From Saprospiraceae bacterium (GTDB lineage: Bacteria; Bacteroidota; Bacteroidia; Chitinophagales; Saprospiraceae), in the NCBI GenBank assembly GCA_016709995.1, contig JADJLQ010000001.1, positions 902,001 to 966,000 of the forward strand: a stretch of 64,000 nt of DNA, written 5' to 3'. Of this stretch, positions 1 through 8,588 are shown in pieces; position 1 is the first letter of the stretch; every line of letters starts with the position of its first letter. Made by a program: the position numbers and the translations under genes. Below the pieces are notes generated by a model. The model made no database searches. It was not told where the DNA came from and saw only the letters and a program-made list of their open reading frames with translations.

Positions 1-864
1 CAGAATATTAAGGCGACCAGTGATGCTATTGAGATTTATTATATAAATGATTCGCTGACAAGAAAAATAATTAACGAAGAGGTAACAATCAAGGATTATT
101 ACAATGATAAAATGTTAGGTAACCTATTGTTTAGGAACCAATTACTGAGACTAAACACTGAAAACATTAATAAATTGATAGAAAAAGAAGAGCTAATTTC
201 CTCTAAATATCAAACTATCATAAAGATCGCAAAGGAATTAATTAAGTCAATTATTTATAATGACTATACAGAGGAACCATTAAAAAACTTTTTCTATGGT
301 AACATAGATTTTCTAATGTCTAATTGTTTATGGATAGCTAAAGCAGATTCTCCTTCAATTGAAAAGCGTTACCACTTTTTTATTACCGATGAAAACTACA
401 AAAAAAGGGTACTTAATTATTGGGCAAAAACTTCAGAAATGACATTGACTACTATGTTTCACAGAGGTGTTACAATGGAATTATTAGGAAGGATAAAAGT
501 CATTCGTCATAATTACGACGCTGGTCGTCTGCATCAATTGTATAAAAGTTTAAACCTAAATTCATTCAGGCAGATAAGTTGTGAAGGTTTGGTTTCGAGA
601 AATAAAAATCAATTTTATAGAAATGAGCGATTTCTTGTTTCAAACATGAGTGAGAAGCAAATCCATTTATCAGTCAAAAATAGTTCAAGTGAAACAATTG
701 GTGAAAAGGATATTGGGCCAGGTGGATATGCTATTTTTATGGAAACTTGGTTAGAAATTGGTGCAATTGATGATGATTTCTTTAGTATTGTCGAATTGTA
801 TCAGGATGGCCAATGCATTACTAAATATGTAGAAGAGACGAATGGATATTTAATAGTAGAATAA
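1..864 (+). CDS. Hypothetical protein, 5' end cut by window edge
   Basis: The reading frame is open from base 1, with no stop before the first in-frame ATG at 112, so the gene very probably starts outside the window and 112 is an internal methionine. The 287 visible residues are rich in Lys, Ile and Asn, with a helical, charged stretch in the first third (about residues 20-110) and a more beta-like last third that includes an IGPGGYAIF segment. I do not recognise the family and see no membrane span or catalytic motif in the visible part. The A/T-rich codon use differs from the housekeeping genes further right, which together with the neighbouring spacers suggests accessory or acquired DNA. 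Confidence 0.6.
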   Translation, partial: QNIKATSDAIEIYYINDSLTRKIINEEVTIKDYYNDKMLGNLLFRNQLLRLNTENINKLIEKEELISSKYQTIIKIAKELIKSIIYNDYTEEPLKNFFYGNIDFLMSNCLWIAKADSPSIEKRYHFFITDENYKKRVLNYWAKTSEMTLTTMFHRGVTMELLGRIKVIRHNYDAGRLHQLYKSLNLNSFRQISCEGLVSRNKNQFYRNERFLVSNMSEKQIHLSVKNSSSETIGEKDIGPGGYAIFMETWLEIGAIDDDFFSIVELYQDGQCITKYVEETNGYLIVE

Positions 865-983
865 AAACGAACCACCAACATTTTGTTAAGTAATAGCAGA
901 AAGTGTCTACATATCAAGGTTTGCAGCCCGTTCAAACTGCGTAGCGGTGAGACAGGAATGTACCACGCTATCTGACACTACTC

Positions 984-1039
984 ATACAATTTACCGTTAT
1001 GCGTATTGCTAGTCGACGGTGGCCAAGTTCAAATTGTAT
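984..1039. repeat. Imperfect two-stem inverted repeat, attC-like (tentative)
   Basis: In the gap between the first gene and the cupin gene, ATACAATTT (984-992) pairs with AAATTGTAT (1031-1039). Immediately inside, ACCGT (993-997) pairs with ACGGT (1016-1020) across an asymmetric interior. Two short stems with extra unpaired bases on one side resemble the architecture of integron attC sites and of the spacers found between cassette-like genes in Bacteroidota accessory regions. No integrase gene and no clear core sites are visible, so this is a structural resemblance only. Confidence 0.3.
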
Positions 1040-1105
1040 CGAATAGACGACTAAACCGGAAGTTAGAAGCAATTAATATTAAACACAAAAATAAATAAAG
1101 GTAAT

Positions 1106-1648
1106 ATGAAATCCATAACAGAAAAATCAACTGGTGAAACAATCACCTTTGTAAAGACAAGTAAAGACACTCAAGGTGCTTTTACGGAAATTATCTGCAC
1201 TATTCCAGCTGGAAAAGATGGTCCACCGCCACACATTCATCCATTGCAAGATGAAATTTTTGAAGTTATTGAAGGAAAACTTGAACTTTCGGCTAAAGGC
1301 AAGAAAATTGTTCTTGAAGAAGGACAAAGTTTTAATGTTTCAGCAAACACGGCACACACCTTTTCAAATCCACTTGACAGAGAGACAAAGTTCAGAGCGA
1401 CATATAAACCTGCACTTGACATTGAATATGTCTTGGTGCAGGGGTTTGAAATAATAAACAGTCAAGCTAATCCCAATAAACCGGGTTTTCAGATGTTAGT
1501 TGATTTTGACTATTTGCTCAAGCAAATTCCCGGACAATACAAGTTTGCAGGTGCAGCGGGCACCATATTCACGATGTTTGCAGCTATTGCAAGATTATTT
1601 ATCAAACCTAAAGTGAAGTCGCTTAAAGACCACAAAGCTTCGTTCTAA
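1106..1648 (+). CDS. Cupin-domain protein
   Basis: This 180-residue protein carries a single cupin domain at about residues 30-105. Cupin motif 1 is visible as PPPHIHPLQDEIFEVIEG, with two His and one Glu as likely metal ligands, and motif 2 as SANTAHTFSNP with the fourth ligand His. The C-terminal part (about 140-170) is hydrophobic and Phe/Ala-rich and could contact a membrane. Small cupins of this type are metal-binding proteins with varied roles (isomerase, dioxygenase, sensor); the substrate cannot be inferred. It stands alone on the plus strand between spacers without recognisable partners, and its weakly biased composition suggests accessory DNA. The ATG at 1106 leaves about 30 residues before the cupin core, which is normal. 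Confidence 0.8.
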   Translation: MKSITEKSTGETITFVKTSKDTQGAFTEIICTIPAGKDGPPPHIHPLQDEIFEVIEGKLELSAKGKKIVLEEGQSFNVSANTAHTFSNPLDRETKFRATYKPALDIEYVLVQGFEIINSQANPNKPGFQMLVDFDYLLKQIPGQYKFAGAAGTIFTMFAAIARLFIKPKVKSLKDHKASF

Positions 1649-2066
1649 AATTGTGAAACAATTATTCAAACAACTTTATGAGGAACCGATTATATCTGTC
1701 CCAGACTTGGACTGAAAGAATTTTCAACTCCTCAACCTGCATTTGCTATGGCTATAATGAACGCCATTGTTCCTGTTGTAGGCAAGCTATCGGATTGGGA
1801 TAAATTGGTAAGAAAATACAGACAATAGATTAGTCCTAATTGAATATGCCATAACTGTATTCATCTAAGAAGACGACATACAACTCCAATTATAGGTAGA
1901 CAGAAGGACATCCGCTAACAGCACCTAAAATCAATGCTGGCCTTATAGTTGGGGAAACCTTATATTTCCAATTACATTTGTCGCAGGTTGAAAGATGACT
2001 ATCAATCTATCCATATTAGCTTCATATGTTGATCCAGAGCCTCCAGCCCAAAGTCATCGAATACAC
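1649..2066. other. Gene-free stretch with decayed coding trace
   Basis: No intact gene. Bases 1682-1828 on the plus strand read as an uninterrupted frame that looks protein-like (it includes an AFAMAIMNAIVPVVGKL segment and a basic end before a TAG at 1826) but has a TGA just upstream and only a late ATG at 1748, so it may be the tail of a degraded gene. Around 1915 the sequence CTAACAGCACCT followed by TGCTG forms a short hairpin like those seen between cassette-type genes. The remainder shows nothing I can support. Confidence 0.35.
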
Positions 2067-3257
2067 TCACTGAATCACTCCTAAAACCCTCCCCACCTTT
2101 GTAAACGCCCGCACAGCCTTGTCCAGATGCTCCTGCTCATGGGCAGCAGATATTTGTACCCGTATCCTGGCTTTGCCTTTGGGCACCACCGGAAAGAAAA
2201 ATCCTATCACGTAGATGCCTTCGGCCAGGAGCTCGGCGGCAAACCTTTGAGCGATCTCGGCTTCATACAACATGATAGGCACGATGGGATGTGTGCCGGG
2301 TATGATGTCAAAGCCTGCTTGGGTCATGGCTGCTCTAAAATACTTCGTATGCTGTTCCAGCCTGTCCCGTAAAGCCGTAGAAGCATTTAACAACTCTAGT
2401 ACTTTTAAGGATCCTCCTACAATGGAAGGCGCAAGGGTATTAGAAAATAAATAGGGTCTTGATCGCTGCCGCAATATTTCTACGACTTCTTTGCGGGCAG
2501 CTGTAAATCCACCGCTGGCTCCACCCAGGGCCTTACCAAAAGTGCCGGTGATGATATCTATTCGCCCCATCACCTTTCTGTATTCATGAGTGCCTCTGCC
2601 GGTAGGACCCATAAAACCCGTCGCATGACATTCGTCTATCATGACCAGGGCGTTATATTTTTCAGTCAGATCACAAATCTTATCGAGCTGAGCGATAGTG
2701 CCATCCATCGAAAAGGCTCCGTCAGTGACTACCAGGACTCTTCGGTGTTGGGAGGCAGCTTTTAACTGGACCTCAAGATCATCCATGTCATTGTGTTTAT
2801 ACCGATAGCGATTGGCTTTACACAATCGGACTCCATCGATGATACTGGCATGATTGAGTTCGTCTGAAATGATGGCATCCTGCTCACCAAGTAAGGGCTC
2901 GAAGACACCGCCGTTGGCATCAAATGCCGCTGCATAGAGTATAGCATCCTCCATCCCCAAGAAATCGGCAATCTTCTGCTCCAGCTGTTTGTGAATATCC
3001 TGTGTGCCACAGATAAATCTAACAGAGGACATGCCATACCCGTGGGAGTCTATCGTCGCTTTGGCAGCCTGTATGACTTCAGGATGACTGGATAGGCCCA
3101 GGTAATTGTTAGCACAAAAATTGATGACCTCGCCGGCTGCTGCTGTTAGGATCACAGGGCCCTGAGGGCTGGTGATGATGCGCTCTTTTTTATATAAATT
3201 GTTTGACTGCAGTGATTGCAGTTCTGACTGAAGTTCAGATAAAAAATGCTCATTCAT
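2067..3257 (-). CDS. kbl: Glycine C-acetyltransferase (2-amino-3-ketobutyrate CoA ligase)
   Basis: PLP-dependent alpha-oxoamine synthase that cleaves 2-amino-3-ketobutyrate with CoA into glycine and acetyl-CoA, the second step of threonine degradation. The length (396 residues) is the usual one for Kbl. The PLP lysine is K242 in TGTFGKALGG; H136 (ELNHAS), D208 and H211 (MIDECHATG) match the conserved cofactor-binding positions, and the NNYLGLSSHP segment near residue 50 is typical. It is the last gene of a minus-strand run, 28 bases after the S9 peptidase and one gene after threonine dehydrogenase, which makes the 2-amino-3-ketobutyrate role more likely than other members of the family (BioF, HemA, Spt). 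Confidence 0.93.
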   Translation of the reverse strand: MNEHFLSELQSELQSLQSNNLYKKERIITSPQGPVILTAAAGEVINFCANNYLGLSSHPEVIQAAKATIDSHGYGMSSVRFICGTQDIHKQLEQKIADFLGMEDAILYAAAFDANGGVFEPLLGEQDAIISDELNHASIIDGVRLCKANRYRYKHNDMDDLEVQLKAASQHRRVLVVTDGAFSMDGTIAQLDKICDLTEKYNALVMIDECHATGFMGPTGRGTHEYRKVMGRIDIITGTFGKALGGASGGFTAARKEVVEILRQRSRPYLFSNTLAPSIVGGSLKVLELLNASTALRDRLEQHTKYFRAAMTQAGFDIIPGTHPIVPIMLYEAEIAQRFAAELLAEGIYVIGFFFPVVPKGKARIRVQISAAHEQEHLDKAVRAFTKVGRVLGVIQ

Positions 3258-3285
3258 TGTAAAGACTTTTTTTTAAAAATGCAGA

Positions 3286-5724
3286 TCAGGATTTGGGTTT
3301 TTTGCTCATGGTCCCGGGATATTTTACATTTTTTTCCATCCAGTTATCCATTTCAAATAACATATGTAAGATGCTTTCTTTGGCCGTGTAGCCATGGCTT
3401 TCATAAGGCAACATCACTAACCTGGCAGTACCACCGTTGCCTTTAATGGCGCTGTATAATCTTTCACTTTGTATGGGAAAAGTGCCGGAATTATTATCTG
3501 CCTCACCATGAATCAAGAGAATAGGCTCATTGATTTTATCCGCATGCATAAAAGGAGACATGGCATTGTAGATTTCCGGTGCTTCCCAATAGGTGCGTTG
3601 TTCGTTCTGAAAACCAAAAGGAGTGAGTGTCCGGTTATAGGCTCCGGACCGGGCTATACCTGCTTTGAATAAATCGGAGTGCGCCAGTAGATTGGCGGTC
3701 ATAAAAGCTCCGTAGGAGTGACCTCCGATACCAATTCTGTTGCGGTCACCCACACCCAGCTCTACGATCTTATTGACCGCGGCTTCTGCATTTTGTACCA
3801 ATTGAGGTAAATACGTGTCATTGGGTTCATCTTTGTCTTCGCCGATGATAGGCATTTCGGTTTGATCCATCACAGCATAACCCCTCAATACCCAAAATAG
3901 TGGTGAACCGGAACTCACCCTGGTAAACATATATTTTGAGCCCCGTACCTGGGCAGCATCTGTAGAAGATTTATACTCCCGGGGATAAGCCCACATCAGG
4001 ACCGGCAGCGGTCCATCCTTAGCTTTATCATATCCTTTTGGGGTATACAGCATAGCTGTCAGGTTGAGTCCGTCAGCCCTGGTGTATTGAATTTTTTCCT
4101 TTTTTACTCCATCCATTTGCGGCTGTGGATTGGGAAATCGGGTGATCTGAGTCGGATTAAGTCCTTTGAAATTTCTAAGAAAATAATTAGGCACATCTGT
4201 GACAGACTCCCTCGAAGTAAAAAAAGTACCCGACTGTAAATCGATCACTTGCACGGGGATTTCATAATAAGGAGCTTTGCATCTCCATAAGATTTCCTGC
4301 GTCTTTTGTTTAAGATCAAAAGCAGCCAGGTAAGGCATATTGCCATCCGGAGAAGCACCCTGGCTGATGGTATAAATCTTTGATTTGGTGTTATTACTCA
4401 GGGCTACTTCGCGATGATAATCATTGAGAGTCGTGACGATTCTCCCGGGATCATTATAAGCATCATCTGTAGAATAATTAAATAAAGTATCAGCCCGCAA
4501 ATCCGGCAGCATGGGATTAAATCGTTTGATCATTGATTGCCTGGTACTAAACATGCCTTCGGTCACGATGGCCATTTCTTTGTCACCCCAGTTGATATCT
4601 CTGAGCCTGAGGTCGGACTTATATATGGTGAATGGATTGCCAGTGAATGGAGCTTGCAGCTGGAGTATAGCGTCTCTGAATTCAACCTCTTTTTTTGCAT
4701 CTCCTTCATCCAAAGCCTGTACCCAGGCGATGGTGGCGGATTGGTCGTCTCTCCACAGGAAGTTTCGTGGATTTTTGGTAGTAGCATCAAAACCTTTCGG
4801 TCTTACTTCGTCTACAGGGTTATCAGCCAGGACCCTGGTAGATTTACCATTGAGGTCGATGATTTCGATTTGCGATGCAAAACGTGAATAGGGTACTAAA
4901 TAAGAAAAAGGCTTTTTTACAACATTCAGTAAGATATATCTCTTATCAGGAGAAAGATCAAAACCCGAGATGATCTTGTTTTGAACGATATTGGTTGATC
5001 CTGTAGCACTGATTTTGGCCAAATCACTGGAACAATAATATTCAAATTGCATAGCGTCACCAGGGTTTTTGAGCAGATCCTGGTAGGTGGCAGCAGGAGC
5101 GGCTACTCCATCAGTCTCTTGTATGGTAGGACCGGTAGGGATAGCACTTATCTGTGGTGGCGAGTTGGATAGCCTCACGGTTTTGGCTAAAATGTTATTA
5201 TCATCTATCCATTGAAATGGTTTGCCTATCGTAGAGTTTAAGCTGGCTTTGCCCCATCTCTCGGCAGACCTGGTATTGATGTCAGCTACCCAAAATTCAT
5301 TTCCTTCAGTGCCCTGGTGAATAAAACCTACTTTTTTTTCAGATGGAGAGAATTGTAAATTGGATATTTTTGAATCCCTGGGCATGCCCTTAATGACATA
5401 TTCTATTCCACTTTTGACATTTTTAAATTTTACATCGACAATAAACGGGATTCGGCTGCCCGCAAAAGATTTGGGATTGATGCGCAAGCCGGCTATTCTG
5501 AGTTCAGGTTGAGCAAGGTCTTCGATACTCATAAATGCATTGCGTTGCATGATCACCATCCAGGTACCGTCAGAGGTAAACAATACCGTAGGGGTGGGGG
5601 GCGCCGTCGCTAAGTCCATGATGGCTTTGGGAGGCAGCTGATAGTTTGTTTGTTGATCTTGACCGAATATACCTGCCATGCATAGTACCAGGCATATATT
5701 TGTTAATAATGGTCTCAATTTCAT
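3286..5724 (-). CDS. Secreted S9-family prolyl-oligopeptidase-type peptidase
   Basis: Exported serine peptidase of 812 residues. An N-terminal signal peptide (hydrophobic about residues 7-21, cleavage near IFGQ) is followed by a long beta-propeller-like region and an alpha/beta-hydrolase domain from about residue 550. The catalytic triad is visible: S670 in GIGGHSYGAFM, D743 in HGEADNNSG and H777 in YESHGY. Length and the GGHSYGAF nucleophile context fit the S9 glutamyl-endopeptidase/acylaminoacyl-peptidase-like group common in Bacteroidota. It probably acts in the periplasm, releasing amino acids or small peptides. It is placed between tdh and kbl (gaps of 57 and 28 bases), so peptide breakdown and threonine use may be co-expressed. 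Exact cleavage specificity cannot be read from sequence. Confidence 0.9.
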   Translation of the reverse strand: MKLRPLLTNICLVLCMAGIFGQDQQTNYQLPPKAIMDLATAPPTPTVLFTSDGTWMVIMQRNAFMSIEDLAQPELRIAGLRINPKSFAGSRIPFIVDVKFKNVKSGIEYVIKGMPRDSKISNLQFSPSEKKVGFIHQGTEGNEFWVADINTRSAERWGKASLNSTIGKPFQWIDDNNILAKTVRLSNSPPQISAIPTGPTIQETDGVAAPAATYQDLLKNPGDAMQFEYYCSSDLAKISATGSTNIVQNKIISGFDLSPDKRYILLNVVKKPFSYLVPYSRFASQIEIIDLNGKSTRVLADNPVDEVRPKGFDATTKNPRNFLWRDDQSATIAWVQALDEGDAKKEVEFRDAILQLQAPFTGNPFTIYKSDLRLRDINWGDKEMAIVTEGMFSTRQSMIKRFNPMLPDLRADTLFNYSTDDAYNDPGRIVTTLNDYHREVALSNNTKSKIYTISQGASPDGNMPYLAAFDLKQKTQEILWRCKAPYYEIPVQVIDLQSGTFFTSRESVTDVPNYFLRNFKGLNPTQITRFPNPQPQMDGVKKEKIQYTRADGLNLTAMLYTPKGYDKAKDGPLPVLMWAYPREYKSSTDAAQVRGSKYMFTRVSSGSPLFWVLRGYAVMDQTEMPIIGEDKDEPNDTYLPQLVQNAEAAVNKIVELGVGDRNRIGIGGHSYGAFMTANLLAHSDLFKAGIARSGAYNRTLTPFGFQNEQRTYWEAPEIYNAMSPFMHADKINEPILLIHGEADNNSGTFPIQSERLYSAIKGNGGTARLVMLPYESHGYTAKESILHMLFEMDNWMEKNVKYPGTMSKKPKS

Positions 5725-5781
5725 GATTGATTTATTTTTAAAAAATACATAGAATATAAGTCTAAGAGTATTGCATCATGA

Positions 5782-6729
5782 TCAGGCATGGTAATAGTGT
5801 TTTAAATGCATGATCATGTCCTGTGACATGCTCGTGATATCAAATTTTTCCTTCCATCCCCAGTCATGACGAGCTTCATGGTCATCTATACTTTCTGTCC
5901 AGGTATTCGCTATTTCCTGCCGGAAATCTACATTGTAAGTCAGCTTAAAATCCGGGTAATATTTAATGATCTCATCGTACAAACGCTTAGGACTCACCGG
6001 GATACCTGCCAGGTTATAGCTGGTCCTGATACTGATATTTTCTTCAGGAGCTTCCATCAACTCGATCGTGGCGCGTATAGCATCATCCATGTATAACATT
6101 GGAAGGGTGGTATCCGCATTCAAATAACATTCATACTGACCGGATTTGATGGCTTGATGGAATATCTCTACGGCATAATCAGTCGTTCCACCGCCAGGCA
6201 GACTTTGCCAACCAATAATGCCTGGATATCTGAGACTACGGACATCTACTGCATAACGTTGATGATAATACTGACACCATAATTCGCCGGCCAATTTGCT
6301 CATACCATATACGGTCACAGGTTCTGCGGCGGTATGTTGAGGGGTATTTTGTTGAGGGGTTGTTTTGCCGAAGACGGCAATGGTACTGGGAAAAAAAATT
6401 TTATCCATCTGGTATTGATGAGCCAGTTCGAGGATGCTGAGTTGGCCATTGAGATTCACATTCCAGGTCTTTTTAGGATTCCACTCACCATTGGCACTGA
6501 GTACAGCAGCCAGGTGATAGACCTGGGTGATATGATGATCTTCTATGATTTCTGCCATTCGTTGAACATTGAGGATGTCGAGCATTTCGAAGGGGCCATG
6601 TTCTACTTTGGGTTTCCGGATATCGGTGCACAACACTTTATCTTCTCCATAATGTTCACGCAGTGCTGCTGCCAGCGCTGTACCTACCTGGCCATTGGCT
6701 CCGGTGATCAAAATTTTGGTGGGTCGCAT
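5782..6729 (-). CDS. tdh: L-threonine 3-dehydrogenase, SDR/epimerase type
   Basis: NAD-dependent oxidation of L-threonine to 2-amino-3-ketobutyrate, the substrate of the Kbl encoded two genes downstream. The 315-residue protein begins with a Rossmann motif ITGANGQVG (about 8-16) and has the extended-SDR active site: S115/T116, Y141 and K145 in VYGMSKLAGE. This is the short-chain UDP-galactose-epimerase-like TDH found in many Bacteroidota, not the zinc MDR enzyme of E. coli. A general NAD-epimerase annotation would fit the fold alone; the kbl linkage and the LRYPGIIG and GGGTTDYAVEIF segments typical of SDR-TDH decide the call. The gene is 41 bases after the HsdR-N-like gene. Confidence 0.9.
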   Translation of the reverse strand: MRPTKILITGANGQVGTALAAALREHYGEDKVLCTDIRKPKVEHGPFEMLDILNVQRMAEIIEDHHITQVYHLAAVLSANGEWNPKKTWNVNLNGQLSILELAHQYQMDKIFFPSTIAVFGKTTPQQNTPQHTAAEPVTVYGMSKLAGELWCQYYHQRYAVDVRSLRYPGIIGWQSLPGGGTTDYAVEIFHQAIKSGQYECYLNADTTLPMLYMDDAIRATIELMEAPEENISIRTSYNLAGIPVSPKRLYDEIIKYYPDFKLTYNVDFRQEIANTWTESIDDHEARHDWGWKEKFDITSMSQDMIMHLKHYYHA

Positions 6730-6770
6730 AGGGTAAAGTTAATATTCCTGACTGATAAATATTTTTTGGT

Positions 6771-7226
6771 TTATTCCTTTTGGATGGAGTCAAAGTCTAT
6801 TTCGTCAATTTGTTGCCAAAAGCCATTATGGTTTTTATTGAAAAATTGATGCACCAATCCATTGGTGATACAAAGATAAGGCGCCTCTAAAGCCTGATTG
6901 TACCTGACGACTTGAGATACCACTTTGTGGTCAAGCTGAATATCCGGAGACTTGCACTCAATAATCACTTTTGGGATCACCTGATGATCATAGAGGATGA
7001 TATCACAGCGTTTAGATTTTTTGGATAGTTTTATCTCTTTTTCGACCGCTATCCTGGAGAGCGGGATTTTTTTTTCAATGAGTAGATATTGAATATACAA
7101 TTGTCGCACCATCTCCTCAGGGGTAAATACCACCCATTTTTTTCTGATGAGGTCCCAGATTCTTTTCTCAGGAAGACTTTGATCGAGTTTTAAAGTAAAG
7201 TTTTTGGATAACAAATTTAATTCCAT
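6771..7226 (-). CDS. Stand-alone HsdR N-terminal-type nuclease-fold protein
   Basis: Small protein (151 residues) matching the type I restriction enzyme R protein N-terminal family (HSDR_N_2 type), which occurs widely in Bacteroidota as a single-domain protein without restriction-modification partners. A PD-(D/E)xK-like core is visible: D75 in KRCDIIL and E90-C-K92 in VIIECKSP, followed by a helix with QVVRYNQAL. The hydrophobic N-terminal helix includes VFTPEEMVRQLYIQYL. No methylase or specificity subunit is nearby, so a restriction role is unlikely; a nucleic-acid processing role is inference only. Start ATG is 11 bases after the end of the YwqK-like gene, in the same operon. Confidence 0.78.
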   Translation of the reverse strand: MELNLLSKNFTLKLDQSLPEKRIWDLIRKKWVVFTPEEMVRQLYIQYLLIEKKIPLSRIAVEKEIKLSKKSKRCDIILYDHQVIPKVIIECKSPDIQLDHKVVSQVVRYNQALEAPYLCITNGLVHQFFNKNHNGFWQQIDEIDFDSIQKE

Positions 7227-7237
7227 GTCGGCTTGAC

Positions 7238-7825
7238 TTAATGGACCATACCTCCACTGATTTTTTTCCCGTCCTTAAAAGTTTCTTCTATTTGCAGTTT
7301 GCCATCCTCACCATAAAACCTGTACAGTCCTTGTTGTATTTCACCTTTGACCTGCATTTCATATTGTAAGCCACCATGCATATAATATTTTCTGGCCCAT
7401 CCATCTTTGACACCGTCTTTAAATTCAATTTTCTCATCCAGATGGCCGTATAAATATTTGATCACCTGGCCGTGTAAACTATTGTCTTTGAAAGAGCCTT
7501 GCTCGACGATATTGTTACCACCATTGAGTTTGATATAAGGACCTTGTTTGACATCTTCGATATAATTGGTGATGTCCATGATCCCGCCTCCGGGTGCGTA
7601 GGTGATCCAGCTACCATTTTTTTTGCCATTGATGACATTTCCTTCTATCAGTTTCTGACCCAGGCTATCATATTTTATTAAAGTCTTTACATCGCTGTCT
7701 TTGACGGAGATCATGTCATATTCCAGAGATTGTGTTTGCCGGGGTGCCTTGTCAGATGTACAATAAAAAAATAAAAGGCTACACGAGGAGACCAGTATGA
7801 AAATGAAGAAGTGTTTTATTTGCAT
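7238..7825 (-). CDS. YwqK/MORN-repeat lipoprotein
   Basis: The 195-residue product has a lipoprotein-type leader: a hydrophobic stretch at about residues 6-20 ending in FFYC, then TSDKAP. The rest consists of short repeated beta-hairpin units with the MORN/YwqK signature, such as GNVINGKKNGSW, EDVKQGPYI, KDNSLHGQVIKYL and KDGVKDGWARKYY. Proteins of this kind are often labelled 'toxin-antitoxin system YwqK family antitoxin', but no toxin gene is present here and in Bacteroidota they are mostly envelope proteins of unknown role. Its start overlaps the end of the HD-domain gene by 10 bases, so the two are translationally coupled. Confidence 0.8.
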   Translation of the reverse strand: MQIKHFFIFILVSSCSLLFFYCTSDKAPRQTQSLEYDMISVKDSDVKTLIKYDSLGQKLIEGNVINGKKNGSWITYAPGGGIMDITNYIEDVKQGPYIKLNGGNNIVEQGSFKDNSLHGQVIKYLYGHLDEKIEFKDGVKDGWARKYYMHGGLQYEMQVKGEIQQGLYRFYGEDGKLQIEETFKDGKKISGGMVH

Positions 7826-8424
7826 TCAGGGGTATGGGCTTGATGATTTATAACAAACTGGATGAGTTCTTCCAGCGGAATACCAAGTCGGGCTGCTCCA
7901 TCTGCTATGTCTTCTCGGGATACCTGGGCTGCAAAGGTTTTATCTTTAAGCCGCTTCAAAACCCCCTTCACTTCCATGCCTTCGTAGCCTCCGGGACGCA
8001 TCAGGGAATAGGCATGCAAAAATCCTGACAATTCATCAAAGGCATAGAGCATTTTGTCCAATTTATTCTCAGGTTCTACGCCAAAGTGAAGCGGGCCATG
8101 AGCCGCGATGGCATGTATGACTTCAGGGTCTACATTGCGGGATTCGAGTTCTTCGACTATTTTTTGACAGTGCAGGTCAGGCCACTGATCCCAGTCAGCA
8201 TCATGCAACCAGCCTGTGAGCTGCCATTTCCATTGGTCTTCCTCAGGTAAAGATTCTTTTTCTGCAGCCCAACACTTTAATAAATATCCCACTTGAAACA
8301 TATGGTTTCTAAGTTTGATATTGGGTACCCAGGATGCTAATAAATCACCGGCTTCCTCCTTAGTGAGTAACTTTCCTGTATGATCAGGGGAACCAAATGA
8401 TTGCCTGCCTAAGATTCTGGTCAT
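7816..8424 (-). CDS. HD-domain phosphohydrolase-like protein
   Basis: Predicted metal-dependent phosphohydrolase of 202 residues. H41 in the NHMFQVG helix and H74-D75 in WLHDADWDQW, followed by AIAAHGPLH and a later DELSG segment, match an HD-superfamily metal site. Related small proteins in Bacteroidota are annotated as HDIG or HD-domain hydrolases; the substrate is unknown. It is the first gene of the minus-strand run that leads through the YwqK-like gene to tdh and kbl, and it faces parA divergently across 164 bases. Confidence 0.8.
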   Translation of the reverse strand: MTRILGRQSFGSPDHTGKLLTKEEAGDLLASWVPNIKLRNHMFQVGYLLKCWAAEKESLPEEDQWKWQLTGWLHDADWDQWPDLHCQKIVEELESRNVDPEVIHAIAAHGPLHFGVEPENKLDKMLYAFDELSGFLHAYSLMRPGGYEGMEVKGVLKRLKDKTFAAQVSREDIADGAARLGIPLEELIQFVINHQAHTPECK

Positions 8425-8555
8425 AGCTGTAAATGTAGCAAATTAGGTCAAAAAAGAGGTGCATAAGTCAATACAACAGGGGAGGAGGCCATAATTTGAT
8501 TTTTAAGATTGGCATGGACAAACAACAGAGGCTCCATAGCTTATCTAAAAAGGTG

Positions 8556-8563
8556 TAAATTTG
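8556..8563 (+). promoter_or_regulatory. Candidate -7 promoter box for parA
   Basis: TAAATTTG matches the Bacteroidota -7 consensus TAnnTTTG and lies 25 bases before the parA start codon. I do not see a convincing TTTG -33 element at the usual distance, so this is a candidate only. Confidence 0.45.
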
Positions 8564-8588
8564 CTATTTATGTTAAAGCAAGAAGTCA

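Noticed and set aside
6771..7226. A type I restriction system
   Set aside because: Only an HsdR N-terminal-like domain is present; no helicase region, methylase or specificity subunit is nearby.
7238..7825. Antitoxin of a toxin-antitoxin pair (YwqK label)
   Set aside because: The MORN-like protein has a lipoprotein leader and no toxin gene adjoins it.
8425..8588. parS site in the parA upstream region
   Set aside because: No TGTTTCACGTGAAACA-like palindrome was found by eye here or around parB.
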